A stretch of DNA of 64,000 nucleotides from positions 71,865-135,864 of the forward strand of contig JAEYTP010000142.1 of assembly GCA_023433945.1 (NCBI GenBank), in the 5' to 3' direction. A model generated the notes under the pieces. That model was given only the letters and a program-made list of their open reading frames with translations, searched no databases and had not been told where the DNA came from. This DNA is from Bacillota bacterium (GTDB lineage Bacteria > Bacillota > Clostridia > Acetivibrionales > DSM-1351). How positions within the stretch are numbered: the first letter of the stretch is position 1; each line of letters begins with the position of its first letter. Made by a program: the position numbers and the translations under genes. This document shows, piece by piece, positions 36,511 through 45,382 of this stretch.

Positions 36511-36552
36511 TTGACATTTATCCATATTGTTATTATTATTAAAACAATATGG
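36511..36552 (+). promoter_or_regulatory. Promoter and inverted repeat of the amino-acid ABC operon
   Basis: TTGACA (36511-36516), 17-bp spacer, TATTAT (36534-36539). A perfect 10-bp inverted repeat CCATATTGTT/AACAATATGG (36522-36531 and 36543-36552) brackets the -10 box, as expected for a repressor site. Confidence 0.75.
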
Positions 36553-36604
36553 AATATGGCATATTAGCTTGATTTCAATAAATTTACATAGGGGTGATTT
36601 TTTT

Positions 36605-37447
36605 ATGAAGAGGATTTTGGCTTTATTGTTAGCTGTAGTAATCTGTGCATCAATGGTGGGCTGCGGTGACAAAGCAGAAGATGTTAGTGCTTCCGCGCAA
36701 ACAACCTTCACAGGACAGTTAGAGGGTGCACTTAAGGATTATACTTTTAAGGTTGGAACATCTGGAACATATGCTCCATTCTCATACTTCGATGCAGATG
36801 GTAAGACATTGATAGGCTTTGATATGGACTTTATGAAGGAACTTCAGAACATACTCGGGTTTAAGCTCGATGGTAGTGTACAGGCAATGGACTACAGCCC
36901 ACTCACAACCTCTGTTGCTGAAGGAAAGCTCGACTTTGCAATGGCTGCACTATGCGCTACAGATACCAGAAAAAAGGTTATGAACTTTACTACTACATAT
37001 TACAATGCAGGACTTACAGTTATAGTTAACAAGGATATTAGTCCAAAAGAGATTACTGGTTGGGATAGCATCAAGGATGGGAAGTATAAAATTGCAGTTC
37101 AAAAAGGAGATGCAAGCCATCTATATGCTACAAACAACGGTATTCCTAATTCAAGTTTGGAAGTGCACGATTCAATCATTACAGCATATGAAGCTCTTGA
37201 ACAGGGTAAGGTTGACTGCATGATATTTGATGCTCCGGGTACTGCTTATTACATAACTCACAAGGAAGGTTCCAAGCTAGAAATGGTAGGGGAGCAGTTC
37301 TCAAAGGATCAATCACCATATGCTATTGCGCTTTCTTTTGATGTATGCAAGAAAAATCCTCAGTTATTAAGCATTTTCAACGCAGCTATTGATAAGCTCA
37401 CCAAGGATGGAAAAATGGCTGAAATAGAGAAAAAGTGGTGCAAATAA
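36605..37447 (+). CDS. Amino-acid ABC transporter substrate-binding lipoprotein
   Basis: 280 residues. Lipoprotein signal with lipobox ending MVGCG (Cys20), then a family-3 solute-binding fold (GTYAPFSYFDADG; LIGFDMDF; FDAPGTAYYI). It captures a polar amino acid (possibly Glu/Gln, Arg or cystine; not readable). The ATG at 36605 has AGGGGTGAT 6 nt upstream; an upstream in-frame ATG (36527) lies inside the promoter and is not used. First gene of the SBP-permease-ATPase operon. Confidence 0.93.
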   Translation: MKRILALLLAVVICASMVGCGDKAEDVSASAQTTFTGQLEGALKDYTFKVGTSGTYAPFSYFDADGKTLIGFDMDFMKELQNILGFKLDGSVQAMDYSPLTTSVAEGKLDFAMAALCATDTRKKVMNFTTTYYNAGLTVIVNKDISPKEITGWDSIKDGKYKIAVQKGDASHLYATNNGIPNSSLEVHDSIITAYEALEQGKVDCMIFDAPGTAYYITHKEGSKLEMVGEQFSKDQSPYAIALSFDVCKKNPQLLSIFNAAIDKLTKDGKMAEIEKKWCK

Positions 37448-37484
37448 TATTTCTAACTCCCAAATAACTTATTAAAACTACTTC

Positions 37485-37513
37485 ATATGGGATGCCAAAA
37501 GGCATCCCCATAT
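37485..37513 (+). terminator. Intercistronic stem-loop after the binding-protein gene
   Basis: GGATGCC, loop AAAA, GGCATCC (37490-37507) with flanking ATATG/CATAT pairing. There is no T run, so it probably stabilises the binding-protein mRNA and lowers downstream expression rather than terminating fully. Confidence 0.7.
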
Positions 37514-37563
37514 CCATGTTAGAAACATTTTATTATATGTTGCATTTATGAATGGAGGAAATT

Positions 37564-38211
37564 ATGGATTTAAGTTTCCTAGAGGTACTTATTCCCATGT
37601 TGGTTGAGGGATTTAAGGTCACTCTGGTCATTTCAATTTTAGGTATTTTGTTTGGCTTTTTAATAGGTTGTGTCTCTGGATTTGCTTTGCAATGCAAAAG
37701 TAAAATTGCAAAGTCCATTGCTAATGTTTATATTTGGATTATAAGGTCCACTCCATTGATTGTGCAGGCCTTATATGTGTATTTTGTAATTCCGAAACTA
37801 ACAGGAGTTGACTTAAGTAGTAATGTTGCAGGTGTTATTGTTATTTCTTTGAACTCAGGTGCCTTTATAGCTGAGATTGTAAGAGGAGCACTTGAAGGCA
37901 TTGATCCAGGTCAGAAGGAAGCGGGCTTGTCATTGGGGCTTTCACCTTTTCAAACGCTATGCCACCTTGTAGTACCACCTGCTTTTCGTTCAATGCTTCC
38001 GGCGTTATTCAATCAGTTCATTATTACAGTTAAGGACACGGCAATACTTTCGGTAATCGTGGTCAATGAAATCACCAAGCAGATTCAGAATTATGCCGCT
38101 GTGACATTTAATACAATACAGGCATATACGGCGGGCGCGGTGTTCTATATGGTCATTATTTCAGCCCTGATTCTCATTCAGAAACAGGTTGAAAGGAGGA
38201 TAAAAGGTTGA
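37564..38211 (+). CDS. Amino-acid ABC transporter permease
   Basis: 215 residues of the HisM/GlnP family: about five helices and the conserved cytoplasmic loop (REA-like [15 protein letters not shown]) that docks on the ATPase. RBS GGAGG at 37554-37558 fixes the start at ATG 37564 rather than the ATG at 37552. Its TGA stop overlaps the TTG start of the ATPase gene by 3 bases. Confidence 0.92.
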   Translation: MDLSFLEVLIPMLVEGFKVTLVISILGILFGFLIGCVSGFALQCKSKIAKSIANVYIWIIRSTPLIVQALYVYFVIPKLTGVDLSSNVAGVIVISLNSGAFIAEIVRGALEGIDPGQKEAGLSLGLSPFQTLCHLVVPPAFRSMLPALFNQFIITVKDTAILSVIVVNEITKQIQNYAAVTFNTIQAYTAGAVFYMVIISALILIQKQVERRIKG

Positions 38212-38954
38212 ACGAAATGATAAAGGTAGAAAATTTATCAAAGAATTTTGGAGATCTGGAAGTTCTTAAAGATATAAATCTACAGATTTCAGAGGGTGAG
38301 GTTATTTGCGTTATTGGCCCTTCTGGATCTGGAAAAAGTACACTGCTCAGGTGTATTAACCAGCTTGAAACACAATGGCGGGGCAATATATTATATAGAG
38401 GAAAAAGCATCAAAGAGAAGAAACACGATTTGAAGATATATCGCCAAGAAGTTGGTATGGTATTTCAGCGCTTCAATCTTTTTCCCATGAAAAGTGTTAT
38501 AAAAAATGTAACGCTTGCTCCCGTGCTTACAAAGAAGAAGAACAAACATGAGGCCCATTTACAGGCATTGGAGCTACTTGAGAAGGTCGGCTTATCAGAT
38601 AAGGCAGATTCAAAGCCGTCAACACTATCGGGCGGTCAGCAGCAAAGAGTGGCCATTGCTAGAGCACTTGCCATGGAACCAAAGGTACTGCTATTTGATG
38701 AACCAACGTCAGCATTGGACCCTGAGCTAGTAGGAGATGTTCTTTCAGTTATGAGGAAACTTGCAAATGACGGTATGACTATGATTGTTGTTACGCATGA
38801 AATGAGCTTTGCAAGAGAAGTTTGTGACAGGGTTATTTTTATGGCGGACGGTTATATTGTAGAAGAAGGAAACCCCGAGGACATATTTACCAGCCCAAAG
38901 CATCAGCGCACAAAAAATTTCCTGGCAAGAATAGTGGGAGATAATAACACATGA
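38208..38954 (+). CDS. Amino-acid ABC transporter ATP-binding protein
   Basis: 248 residues of the GlnQ/HisP type. Walker [10 protein letters not shown], signature [15 protein letters not shown], Walker B LLFDEP, H-loop VVTHEM. The TTG start overlaps the permease stop and has AAAGGAGGA at 38192-38200, 7 nt before it; an ATG at 38217 is less well placed. It completes the importer. Its 3' end overlaps the next gene by 4 bases. Confidence 0.93.
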   Translation: MNEMIKVENLSKNFGDLEVLKDINLQISEGEVICVIGPSGSGKSTLLRCINQLETQWRGNILYRGKSIKEKKHDLKIYRQEVGMVFQRFNLFPMKSVIKNVTLAPVLTKKKNKHEAHLQALELLEKVGLSDKADSKPSTLSGGQQQRVAIARALAMEPKVLLFDEPTSALDPELVGDVLSVMRKLANDGMTMIVVTHEMSFAREVCDRVIFMADGYIVEEGNPEDIFTSPKHQRTKNFLARIVGDNNT

Positions 38955-39550
38955 ATAAGTATTGTGTAACTATTAACAGACAATTTGGAAGCATGGGGAG
39001 AACCATTGCTAGAGAAGTATCTCAATCACTTGAGATTGAATATTATGACAGAGATATAGTAGAGGCTACTTCAAAAAAGCTGGATTTACCTATATCCACT
39101 GTTTGCAATAATGAAGAAACAGATAGCAAACCAAGCTTTTTTGACAGGATGTTTCCTCTAGGAGATTCTTCACAGGAAACGCGCAACAAGATTTTTAATG
39201 TTCAGAGGCAGATAATACTAGACCTTGCTGACAAGGAATCGTGTATAATAGTAGGCAGATGTGCGGATTTCATTCTTAAGGACTACAAAAATTGTTTGAA
39301 TATATTTATTTATGCTCCAAAAGATTATAGATTCAATAATTGCGTAAATATTCTTAATATGGAGCCCTCACAGGCAGAGCGTATGATGGCTGAAGTTGAC
39401 AAGGCAAGAGACCATTACTATAAATATTATGCCGGGTATTCACATGAGGACTACAGGCACAAACATATTATGATAGATAGTAGCGTTCTCGGAGTCAAAG
39501 GTACAGCCAATTTGCTAGTGGATATGATTAAAAGCAGGTTCCAATTATAA
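38951..39550 (+). CDS. Cytidylate-kinase-like family protein
   Basis: 199 residues with the P-loop variant [16 protein letters not shown] and the Cytidylate_kinase2 pattern ([33 protein letters not shown]). Members resemble nucleoside-monophosphate kinases, but the substrate is untested for this branch. ATGA overlap with the ABC ATPase gene implies translational coupling to the amino-acid importer, which is a surprising neighbourhood. A terminator follows. Confidence 0.85.
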   Translation: MNKYCVTINRQFGSMGRTIAREVSQSLEIEYYDRDIVEATSKKLDLPISTVCNNEETDSKPSFFDRMFPLGDSSQETRNKIFNVQRQIILDLADKESCIIVGRCADFILKDYKNCLNIFIYAPKDYRFNNCVNILNMEPSQAERMMAEVDKARDHYYKYYAGYSHEDYRHKHIMIDSSVLGVKGTANLLVDMIKSRFQL

Positions 39551-39584
39551 TAATTAGTAGTGAACATTCATATAGTTAGTGTTG

Positions 39585-39619
39585 AAAGTCCTATTCCTAA
39601 GTTGGAAGGGACTTTTTTT
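39585..39619 (+). terminator. Terminator of the amino-acid ABC operon
   Basis: AAAGTCC-ATTCC pairs with GGAA-GGGACTTT around a 6-nt loop, followed by a run of T at 39613-39619. Confidence 0.85.
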
Positions 39620-39741
39620 CTTTCCAAAAAGGACTTGCTATTTTATTTATAATTACTGACAAAATAGCTCATACTGACTTATTGTAATAATCTCCATTAT
39701 AATGATTATAATAACATTAAAATTATTTTAGTATTAGCATA

Positions 39742-39771
39742 TTGACAATAGTGTGCGACACACAGTATAAT
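39742..39771 (+). promoter_or_regulatory. padR promoter with spacer dyad
   Basis: TTGACA (39742-39747), 18-bp spacer, TATAAT (39766-39771). The spacer contains the palindrome GTGTG-CGA-CACAC (39751-39763), a likely site for autorepression by the PadR protein encoded just downstream. Confidence 0.75.
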
Positions 39772-39790
39772 TATCATAAGGAGGTAAAGT

Positions 39791-40141
39791 ATGGAATATA
39801 AATTAGATAATAACAATAAAGAATTGCTAAATAGTTTAGTATTAGAACTCAGAAGAGGAACCATTATTCTTTGTGTATTGAGTCAGCTAAAGGAACCACA
39901 GTACGGTTATTCATTGATAACCTTGTTAGAGGAAAAGAATATATCAATTGATGCCGGAACATTATATCCCTTGTTGAGACGACTTGAAAAGCAAAACTTA
40001 CTAGTTAGTAATTGGGATGTTAATTCAACAAAACCTAGAAAGTATTATGAATTAAGCGACCTTGGAAGGGCGATATACAAGGAACTTAGTGAACAATGGT
40101 TAGAAATGTCCAAAACCATGGATGAATTGTTAAAGGAGTGA
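39791..40141 (+). CDS. PadR-family transcriptional regulator
   Basis: 116 residues with the PadR winged helix (KEPQYGYSLITLLEEKN; DAGTLYPLLRRLEKQNLL) and a C-terminal dimer helix. RBS AAGGAGG at 39779-39785. Its stop overlaps an alternative start of the next gene. PadR-HAAS pairs are a common arrangement in which the membrane partner antagonises the repressor; that link is from family knowledge. Confidence 0.92.
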   Translation: MEYKLDNNNKELLNSLVLELRRGTIILCVLSQLKEPQYGYSLITLLEEKNISIDAGTLYPLLRRLEKQNLLVSNWDVNSTKPRKYYELSDLGRAIYKELSEQWLEMSKTMDELLKE

Positions 40142-40146
40142 AAAAT

Positions 40147-41136
40147 ATGGATATGATTAATAGGTACATTTATGCGGTAACAAAAAGTCTACCTGAAAAG
40201 CAGAGAGCAGATATAGAGTTAGAACTCAGAACCCTTATTGATGATATGATTGAAGAATTGGATGATGGCTTGGATTATGAAGGTAAAATACGTCACGTAC
40301 TTGAGGAGTTAGGTGATCCTACTCTATTGGCTCAAAGCTACAGGGGTGGGAAGAGGTATCTAATAGGTCCTGGATATTATGATAGGTATTTATTGACAAT
40401 AAAAGTTGTACTTCCATGTGTTTTCTTAGGAATTTCTATTGCCTTTTTTTTCTCAACTGCCTTTAGTAATGAAGTTGCTGGAGCAAATATTGTAGGAGAG
40501 TATCTGGCATCAGTGGTATCAGCTTTGACTCAAGCAGCTGCTTGGATAACAATAGGTTATGTGATTGCAGAGCGTAATTTCAAAGATGAAGCTCCTGAGC
40601 AGTCAAAATGGGATATTTCAAAACTTCCAGAATTACCAAAACAAAAATCAAAGATTCGAATAGCAGACCCAATCGCTGGAATACTATTTACAACAATTTT
40701 TTGGATATTTATGCTTAGTGTACCTCAGTATTTTGCAGCGTATATAGGTAGAGGCGATGAGCTGCATATAATTTCGGTATTCAATACCACTGTACTTAAA
40801 GAGTTTAGCATTGTGATGATTGGCATATTTATCTGTGGCATTATAAAGGAAGGCCTTCAACTGTTTTATGGAAGATGGACATTTAAGCTAGCACTTGCAT
40901 GTAGCACCCTTTCCATCATATCAATGGTATTAGCACTGTTTATGTTTACATCAAACATTTGGAATGTGAATTTCATGGACGATATCATTAGATATACTAA
41001 TACTAATATACAATCCTCATATATTAACATAAAAAATATTGTAATAGCTATTATAATATTCGGTACCAGTATTGATGTTGTATCCACAATGTTTAAGGGT
41101 ATCAGGGCTAGTATGGGTAGGGGAATAGGTTTATAG
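40147..41136 (+). CDS. HAAS-domain membrane protein, PadR partner
   Basis: 329 residues. An N-terminal HAAS-like helical domain (about 1-65; RYIYAVTKSLPEKQ, ELRTLIDDM, LEELGDPTLLAQSYRGG) is followed by about six membrane helices. It is coupled to padR: AAAGGAG (40132-40138) lies inside the padR end and gives 8-nt spacing to ATG 40147, while a GTG at 40138 also overlaps. It may sense a membrane signal and sequester PadR. No enzymatic motif. Confidence 0.82.
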   Translation: MDMINRYIYAVTKSLPEKQRADIELELRTLIDDMIEELDDGLDYEGKIRHVLEELGDPTLLAQSYRGGKRYLIGPGYYDRYLLTIKVVLPCVFLGISIAFFFSTAFSNEVAGANIVGEYLASVVSALTQAAAWITIGYVIAERNFKDEAPEQSKWDISKLPELPKQKSKIRIADPIAGILFTTIFWIFMLSVPQYFAAYIGRGDELHIISVFNTTVLKEFSIVMIGIFICGIIKEGLQLFYGRWTFKLALACSTLSIISMVLALFMFTSNIWNVNFMDDIIRYTNTNIQSSYINIKNIVIAIIIFGTSIDVVSTMFKGIRASMGRGIGL

Positions 41137-41212
41137 TTATACTTAAATTTTGTACATGGGCATAATGAGCTGTAAATAATTAAATATATTAAATTAATAT
41201 GCTGTAGAAATA

Positions 41213-41278
41213 AAATAACCTATGCTGAACAACAACCACTTGTTATCCAAGTAGCACTTCAGAATAGGTTATTTCTTT
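41213..41278. terminator. Bidirectional terminator between convergent genes
   Basis: 17-nt arms 41213-41229 and 41258-41274 (AAATAACCTAT core) pair with one mismatch. T-rich flanks on both strands. It serves the padR operon (+) and the aminotransferase (-). Confidence 0.8.
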
Positions 41279-41343
41279 AATAATATTGCTTTTAATAGTC
41301 GGTAACAGTAATAAAAAATGGTACTACTGTTTATAGTTTCTTG

Positions 41344-42525
41344 CTATTTAAATTCCTTTGCAAGAGCCTCAAATGCAGGCAATGAATTTTCAATGGTCTT
41401 CAGGCTTGTGCAGTATGCAAGTCTGAAGTATCCTGGGGCACCAAAGCCTGAACCTGGAACAATGAGAAGGTTATATTTCAATGCTCTGTTTTTAAATTCT
41501 ACATCATCTGCAATAAGTGATTTAGGGAAGAGGTAGAATGCACCGTCCGGCTTAACACATTCATAACCAAATTTAGTTAGGCTGTTGTACAGTAAGTCTC
41601 TTCTCTCTTTGTATATGCTGATATCTACGTTAGCATCGAGAGACTTTCCAACTACCCTCTGGAACAAGCCAGGGGCATTTACATAGCCTAGAACTCTGTT
41701 GCAATAAATAAGAGCATTCATTAGTAGTGAAATATCATCAGCTGCAGGGTTTACTGCAATATAGCCCAAACGCTCACCTGGAAGTGAAAGTGACTTACTG
41801 AAGGAGTCTACTAAGAGTGCATTTCTATATAAACTCAATATGTTTGGCACCTTTACACCATCATATGCTAATTTTCTATATGGCTCGTCTGAGATAATAT
41901 AGATAGTTGTGCCATACTCCTGACCCTTTTCCTCAAGCACCTTTACAATAGCCTTAAGGGTGTCTTCTGAATAAACAACTCCAGTAGGATTGTTTGGTGT
42001 ATTGATAAGAATCGCCTTGGTTTTTGGTGTGATACTAGCCTTCAAAAGCTCTGGGTCAGGTTGAAAGGTATTGAAATCAGTTTTTACAATAACAGGCTTT
42101 CCACTATAATTACCTATGTAAGCCATATATTCAACGAAGTAAGGTGCAAAAACTATTACTTCATCATCTGGATTGAGCAAAGTCTTTAATATAACATTCA
42201 AAGCGCCACCTGCGCCAACTGTCATTACTACGTGTTCATGTGTAAGAGAAAGCCCCGATTCCTTATTCATGCTCTTTGCAACTATTTCTCTAACCTCAGG
42301 GTATCCAGCATTATTCATATACGAGTGCAGCTTTGGCTCGGTAGAGTTTGCTATCTCCCTTAGAGCTTCTTTTACCTTTGCGGGTGGTTCAGGGTCTGGA
42401 TTTCCCAAGGAGAAATCATATACCTTGTCGGCTCCAAATTGTTTTCTCAGCTTTTCACCTTCTTCAAACATGGCCCTTATCATAGAAGAGCCGCTTAGGC
42501 TTTGACGAATCTTATCAGATATCAT
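41344..42525 (-). CDS. Class I/II pyridoxal-phosphate aminotransferase
   Basis: 393 residues, fold-type I. Visible: PNNPTGVVYS substrate loop, the PLP Lys in SFSKSLSLPGERLGY, and the C-terminal Arg region (GYFRLAYC). Similar to clostridial aspartate/aromatic-type aminotransferases; substrate not certain. GGAGGTAACAAA precedes the ATG. Upstream on the same strand lie a repeat array and rqcH. Confidence 0.92.
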   Translation of the reverse strand: MISDKIRQSLSGSSMIRAMFEEGEKLRKQFGADKVYDFSLGNPDPEPPAKVKEALREIANSTEPKLHSYMNNAGYPEVREIVAKSMNKESGLSLTHEHVVMTVGAGGALNVILKTLLNPDDEVIVFAPYFVEYMAYIGNYSGKPVIVKTDFNTFQPDPELLKASITPKTKAILINTPNNPTGVVYSEDTLKAIVKVLEEKGQEYGTTIYIISDEPYRKLAYDGVKVPNILSLYRNALLVDSFSKSLSLPGERLGYIAVNPAADDISLLMNALIYCNRVLGYVNAPGLFQRVVGKSLDANVDISIYKERRDLLYNSLTKFGYECVKPDGAFYLFPKSLIADDVEFKNRALKYNLLIVPGSGFGAPGYFRLAYCTSLKTIENSLPAFEALAKEFK

Positions 42526-42550
42526 TTTGTTACCTCCTAAAATATTTAAA

Positions 42551-42745
42551 ACTCATATTATAAATATTATTTACTCAGACTATAAAATATTAAGTAGCTT
42601 AACTTATAAAATATTATTACTCAAATTATGAAATACTAATTAACTCCGCTTATAAAATATTATTTAACTTAGCTTACAAATTATTTTATCAAACTCAACT
42701 TATAAAATATATTAAAGTATAAACTGAGTTTGTATTATCACTAAA
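42551..42745. repeat. Degenerate tandem array with about 24-nt period
   Basis: Units beginning ACTC/ACTT at 42551, 42573, 42602, 42619, 42643, 42667, 42693 and 42723. Two adjacent 24-nt units (42619-42642, 42643-42666) show the clearest period; the core is CTTATAAAATATTATT. It fills the 256-bp gap between the aminotransferase and rqcH. A promoter could hide in the TATAAA-rich units. Confidence 0.75.
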
Positions 42746-42781
42746 ATCTATTATTATATAAAAAGCATTATAGTGCAATTG

Positions 42782-44530
42782 CTATTTTCTTTGTAACGCT
42801 CGTACCTGTTCTTCTGAAGGGGTTACATTGATAGTTTTGAAATTTTCATATATAACCATTCCAGGTTTGGCACCACTGGGTTTCTTGACATTTCTAACAG
42901 TTGTATAGTCAACAGGCACATTTGCTGAAAGCTTTGCACTGCTGTGGTATGCACATAGTACTGCAGCCTCCAATAATGTTTTATCAGGAACTTCACGCCT
43001 TTCAGTTCTGATAATTACATGTGAGCCAGGTATGTTTTTCGTATGCAACCATATGTCGTTAGAAGCAGCAGTCTTTAAGGTAAGAGTATCATTTTGCTTA
43101 TTGTTTTTACCCACTAAAATAGTAAAACCGTCACTTGATGTGAACTCAAGTGGCTCAGATGGCTTGGGCTGCTTCTTTTTATTATTCTTGACAGTAATTT
43201 TGGCATACCCGCTATCTGCAAGCTCTTGCCTAATTTCTTCAATCTCTTGAGTACTAACACAATTATCTAGCATAGTTTTAACACTCTCAAGATAGTTTAA
43301 TTCATTTGTGCTTTCCTCAAGCTGCTGCACAGTATTTGTATAGGTACTCTTTGCCTTTGAATATTGCTTGAAATACCGTTGTGCATTTTCCTGAGGGGTC
43401 TTGTTCTCATCGAGAGGAATATCTATACACTCGCCATTTTCGCTATAATAATTGGCAACTGTAGCTACCTTTGATCCTTTTGGTATACAGTAAATATTAG
43501 CAGTAATTAATTCGCCAAAAAGCTGAAGCTTTTCTCTGTCAGCAACATCCCTGAGCTTATCCTGCTGTATGGAAAGCTTTTTTTCACACCTATCAATGCA
43601 GTTTTTAACAAGCTTAACGATATCTCCTTTTTTCTGTGACAGTCTTTCAATGGTATCTTTTGTACTATAATATTCATCAAGAGCGGTAGACATGTACTTG
43701 TACTCTTTATAACAGGGGTACTGCTTAGGAGGCAAACAGTAGAAGTCTATAGGCTTATACATGGCTTCATCCTGATAAACTATGCAGGGCTTGAAATCAC
43801 AATGTTCTATACTATCAAGTACTTGTACAAGAGAAGCCTTAAGGCTATCAAAATTTTTAATAGCATCTAGTGGAGCTTTAGGTGGAATATCTGCCATACA
43901 GCATATTTCTCTGCAGATGTATGGGCTAAAACCTTTTATCCTATTTAAGAGTAAGGTTTCAATATTCTTTGTCTGGGTGGCATTGTCAAATAAACCGTCT
44001 ACATTAACCTTTTCAGGTGATATTTTGTCCTGAGCCGGAGGCAGTGAGTAAGGCCTTGCGGGCATTACTTCTCGAACACTACTAATATCACTGTCGACAT
44101 GCTTTACTGCATCAATAATCTTTCCCTCACTGTTTAACAGTATGATATTTGAATGCTTACCCATTATTTCTATAACTACCTGCTTAACTGATAAGTCACC
44201 CATCTCATTTACTGATTCTATATTAAGAGTTATTATTCTCTCATAGTCATTAAAAGTAATATTTATCAGGTGGCCACCTTGAATGTGCTTTCTCATAAGC
44301 ATGCAAAAAACAGGAGCAATCTGAGGATTCTCCTTTGCAGTAGAAGTAATATGCAACCGAGGGTAGTTTGCATTTGCACTGGCAACTAGCCTATGATTCT
44401 GACCCTTTGATCTAATCAGCATTACAACTTCATCCGATTCAGGCTGAAATACCTTATCTATACGCCCACCTGCGAGAAGGTCATTTAGTTCATTTACTAT
44501 ACATTTTGTCACAATTCCGTCAAACGGCAT
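42782..44530 (-). CDS. rqcH: RqcH/NFACT ribosome-quality-control protein
   Basis: 582 residues, the usual length. NFACT-N domain (about 1-200, MPFDGIVTKCIVNEL; GGRIDKVFQP), a helical coiled-coil middle (about 280-430) and the NFACT-R domain (about 455-560) with the conserved DIWLHTKNIPGSH. RqcH binds stalled 50S subunits and adds C-terminal Ala tails for degradation; older annotations call it FbpA, fibronectin-binding. Minus-strand neighbour of an Lrp regulator; no functional link evident. Confidence 0.93.
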   Translation of the reverse strand: MPFDGIVTKCIVNELNDLLAGGRIDKVFQPESDEVVMLIRSKGQNHRLVASANANYPRLHITSTAKENPQIAPVFCMLMRKHIQGGHLINITFNDYERIITLNIESVNEMGDLSVKQVVIEIMGKHSNIILLNSEGKIIDAVKHVDSDISSVREVMPARPYSLPPAQDKISPEKVNVDGLFDNATQTKNIETLLLNRIKGFSPYICREICCMADIPPKAPLDAIKNFDSLKASLVQVLDSIEHCDFKPCIVYQDEAMYKPIDFYCLPPKQYPCYKEYKYMSTALDEYYSTKDTIERLSQKKGDIVKLVKNCIDRCEKKLSIQQDKLRDVADREKLQLFGELITANIYCIPKGSKVATVANYYSENGECIDIPLDENKTPQENAQRYFKQYSKAKSTYTNTVQQLEESTNELNYLESVKTMLDNCVSTQEIEEIRQELADSGYAKITVKNNKKKQPKPSEPLEFTSSDGFTILVGKNNKQNDTLTLKTAASNDIWLHTKNIPGSHVIIRTERREVPDKTLLEAAVLCAYHSSAKLSANVPVDYTTVRNVKKPSGAKPGMVIYENFKTINVTPSEEQVRALQRK

Positions 44531-44669
44531 AATGAAATCCTTTCTTAACTAAGTATGATGAATAATATTTTAAATTTAGTAAACAGCAATCCTAGAGCCT
44601 TTATTTGCTGTTGGTATTCATTTATCATACTGCTACAAAACATTATGCAAATAGTATATCATACAATTG

Positions 44670-45143
44670 CTATATGTTGTCACTTGGCAGACAAAAGCTT
44701 TGCTTATCGGTGCTCAGAACCATACAGGTCTCGATTTTATTAACACCAGGGAAGGCTAGAAGAGTATCTATGAGAAAATCTCTACAACTAGGTAAATCTT
44801 TGAAAACTATTTTTATCAGATAGTCCCAATTTCCCGTAATATTATGACATTCAATTATCTGAGGTGTCTCCTTTATTTTTGCCAAAAAAGCATTAGATAT
44901 ATCTCTATTGTGTGGGGATAGGTTTAGAAAAGTAAATGCAGTTACTTCAAACCCCATCATCTTTTCATCAATAATTGCTGCAAACTGCTTGATAAGTCCA
45001 ATATCCTTTAGCCTTTTTGTTCTTCCGAGACAGGCAGAAGGGGAGAGACCTATTTTTTGTGCCATATCCTTGTTTGATATGATAGGGTCAGCCTGTAGAA
45101 TATTAATAATCTGCTTATCAAATTCATCAAGAGTAATATGCAT
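44670..45143 (-). CDS. Lrp/AsnC-family regulator
   Basis: 157 residues: N-terminal helix-turn-helix (about 5-55, SNKDMAQKIGLSPSACLGR) and a C-terminal RAM ligand domain (about 70-150). AAGGAGG at 45148-45154 sets the start at ATG 45143 rather than an upstream ATG. It is downstream of metY on the same strand; an amino-acid effector such as methionine or a branched-chain amino acid is plausible but not shown. A hairpin precedes its ribosome binding site. Confidence 0.88.
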   Translation of the reverse strand: MHITLDEFDKQIINILQADPIISNKDMAQKIGLSPSACLGRTKRLKDIGLIKQFAAIIDEKMMGFEVTAFTFLNLSPHNRDISNAFLAKIKETPQIIECHNITGNWDYLIKIVFKDLPSCRDFLIDTLLAFPGVNKIETCMVLSTDKQSFCLPSDNI

Positions 45144-45168
45144 ATATCCTCCTTTTTTAAAAATAATG

Positions 45169-45218
45169 GCTGTCACCTTGAAGATAACCCTATTAGGAAA
45201 ATACCAAGATTACAGCCG
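45169..45218 (-). terminator. Hairpin between metY and the Lrp gene
   Basis: On the minus strand, a 13-nt arm (45206-45218, GGCTGT core) pairs with 45169-45181 with one mismatch; ATTATTTTT follows, 17-25 nt before the Lrp ribosome binding site. It may terminate metY transcripts or attenuate lrp. Confidence 0.55.
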
Positions 45219-45260
45219 CAATTTTTGTTTTGTTTATTAGTATTGAGTTTAGCTAGCTAC

Positions 45261-45382
45261 CTATTAATTTATCAATTAATCCAATAATTAACCTCTAAGT
45301 ATTCCTCGAATTAATCCTATAACTATTCTCCGAAATAATACTATAACTAATCCTTTAACTATTTCTCGAATTAATCCTCTAA
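45261..45382. repeat. Tandem array overlapping the metY stop codon
   Basis: On the minus strand, 24-nt units at 45359-45382 and 45299-45322 (21 of 24 identical) flank two 18-nt units (45341-45358, 45323-45340); further degenerate copies run to 45261. The core is GGATTAATTCGAG. The first unit contains the last codons and the stop of metY. Confidence 0.88.

Noticed and set aside
36527..36604. N-terminal extension of the amino-acid binding protein
   Set aside because: The upstream ATG lies inside the promoter and inverted repeat, and the signal peptide begins at the ATG 36605.
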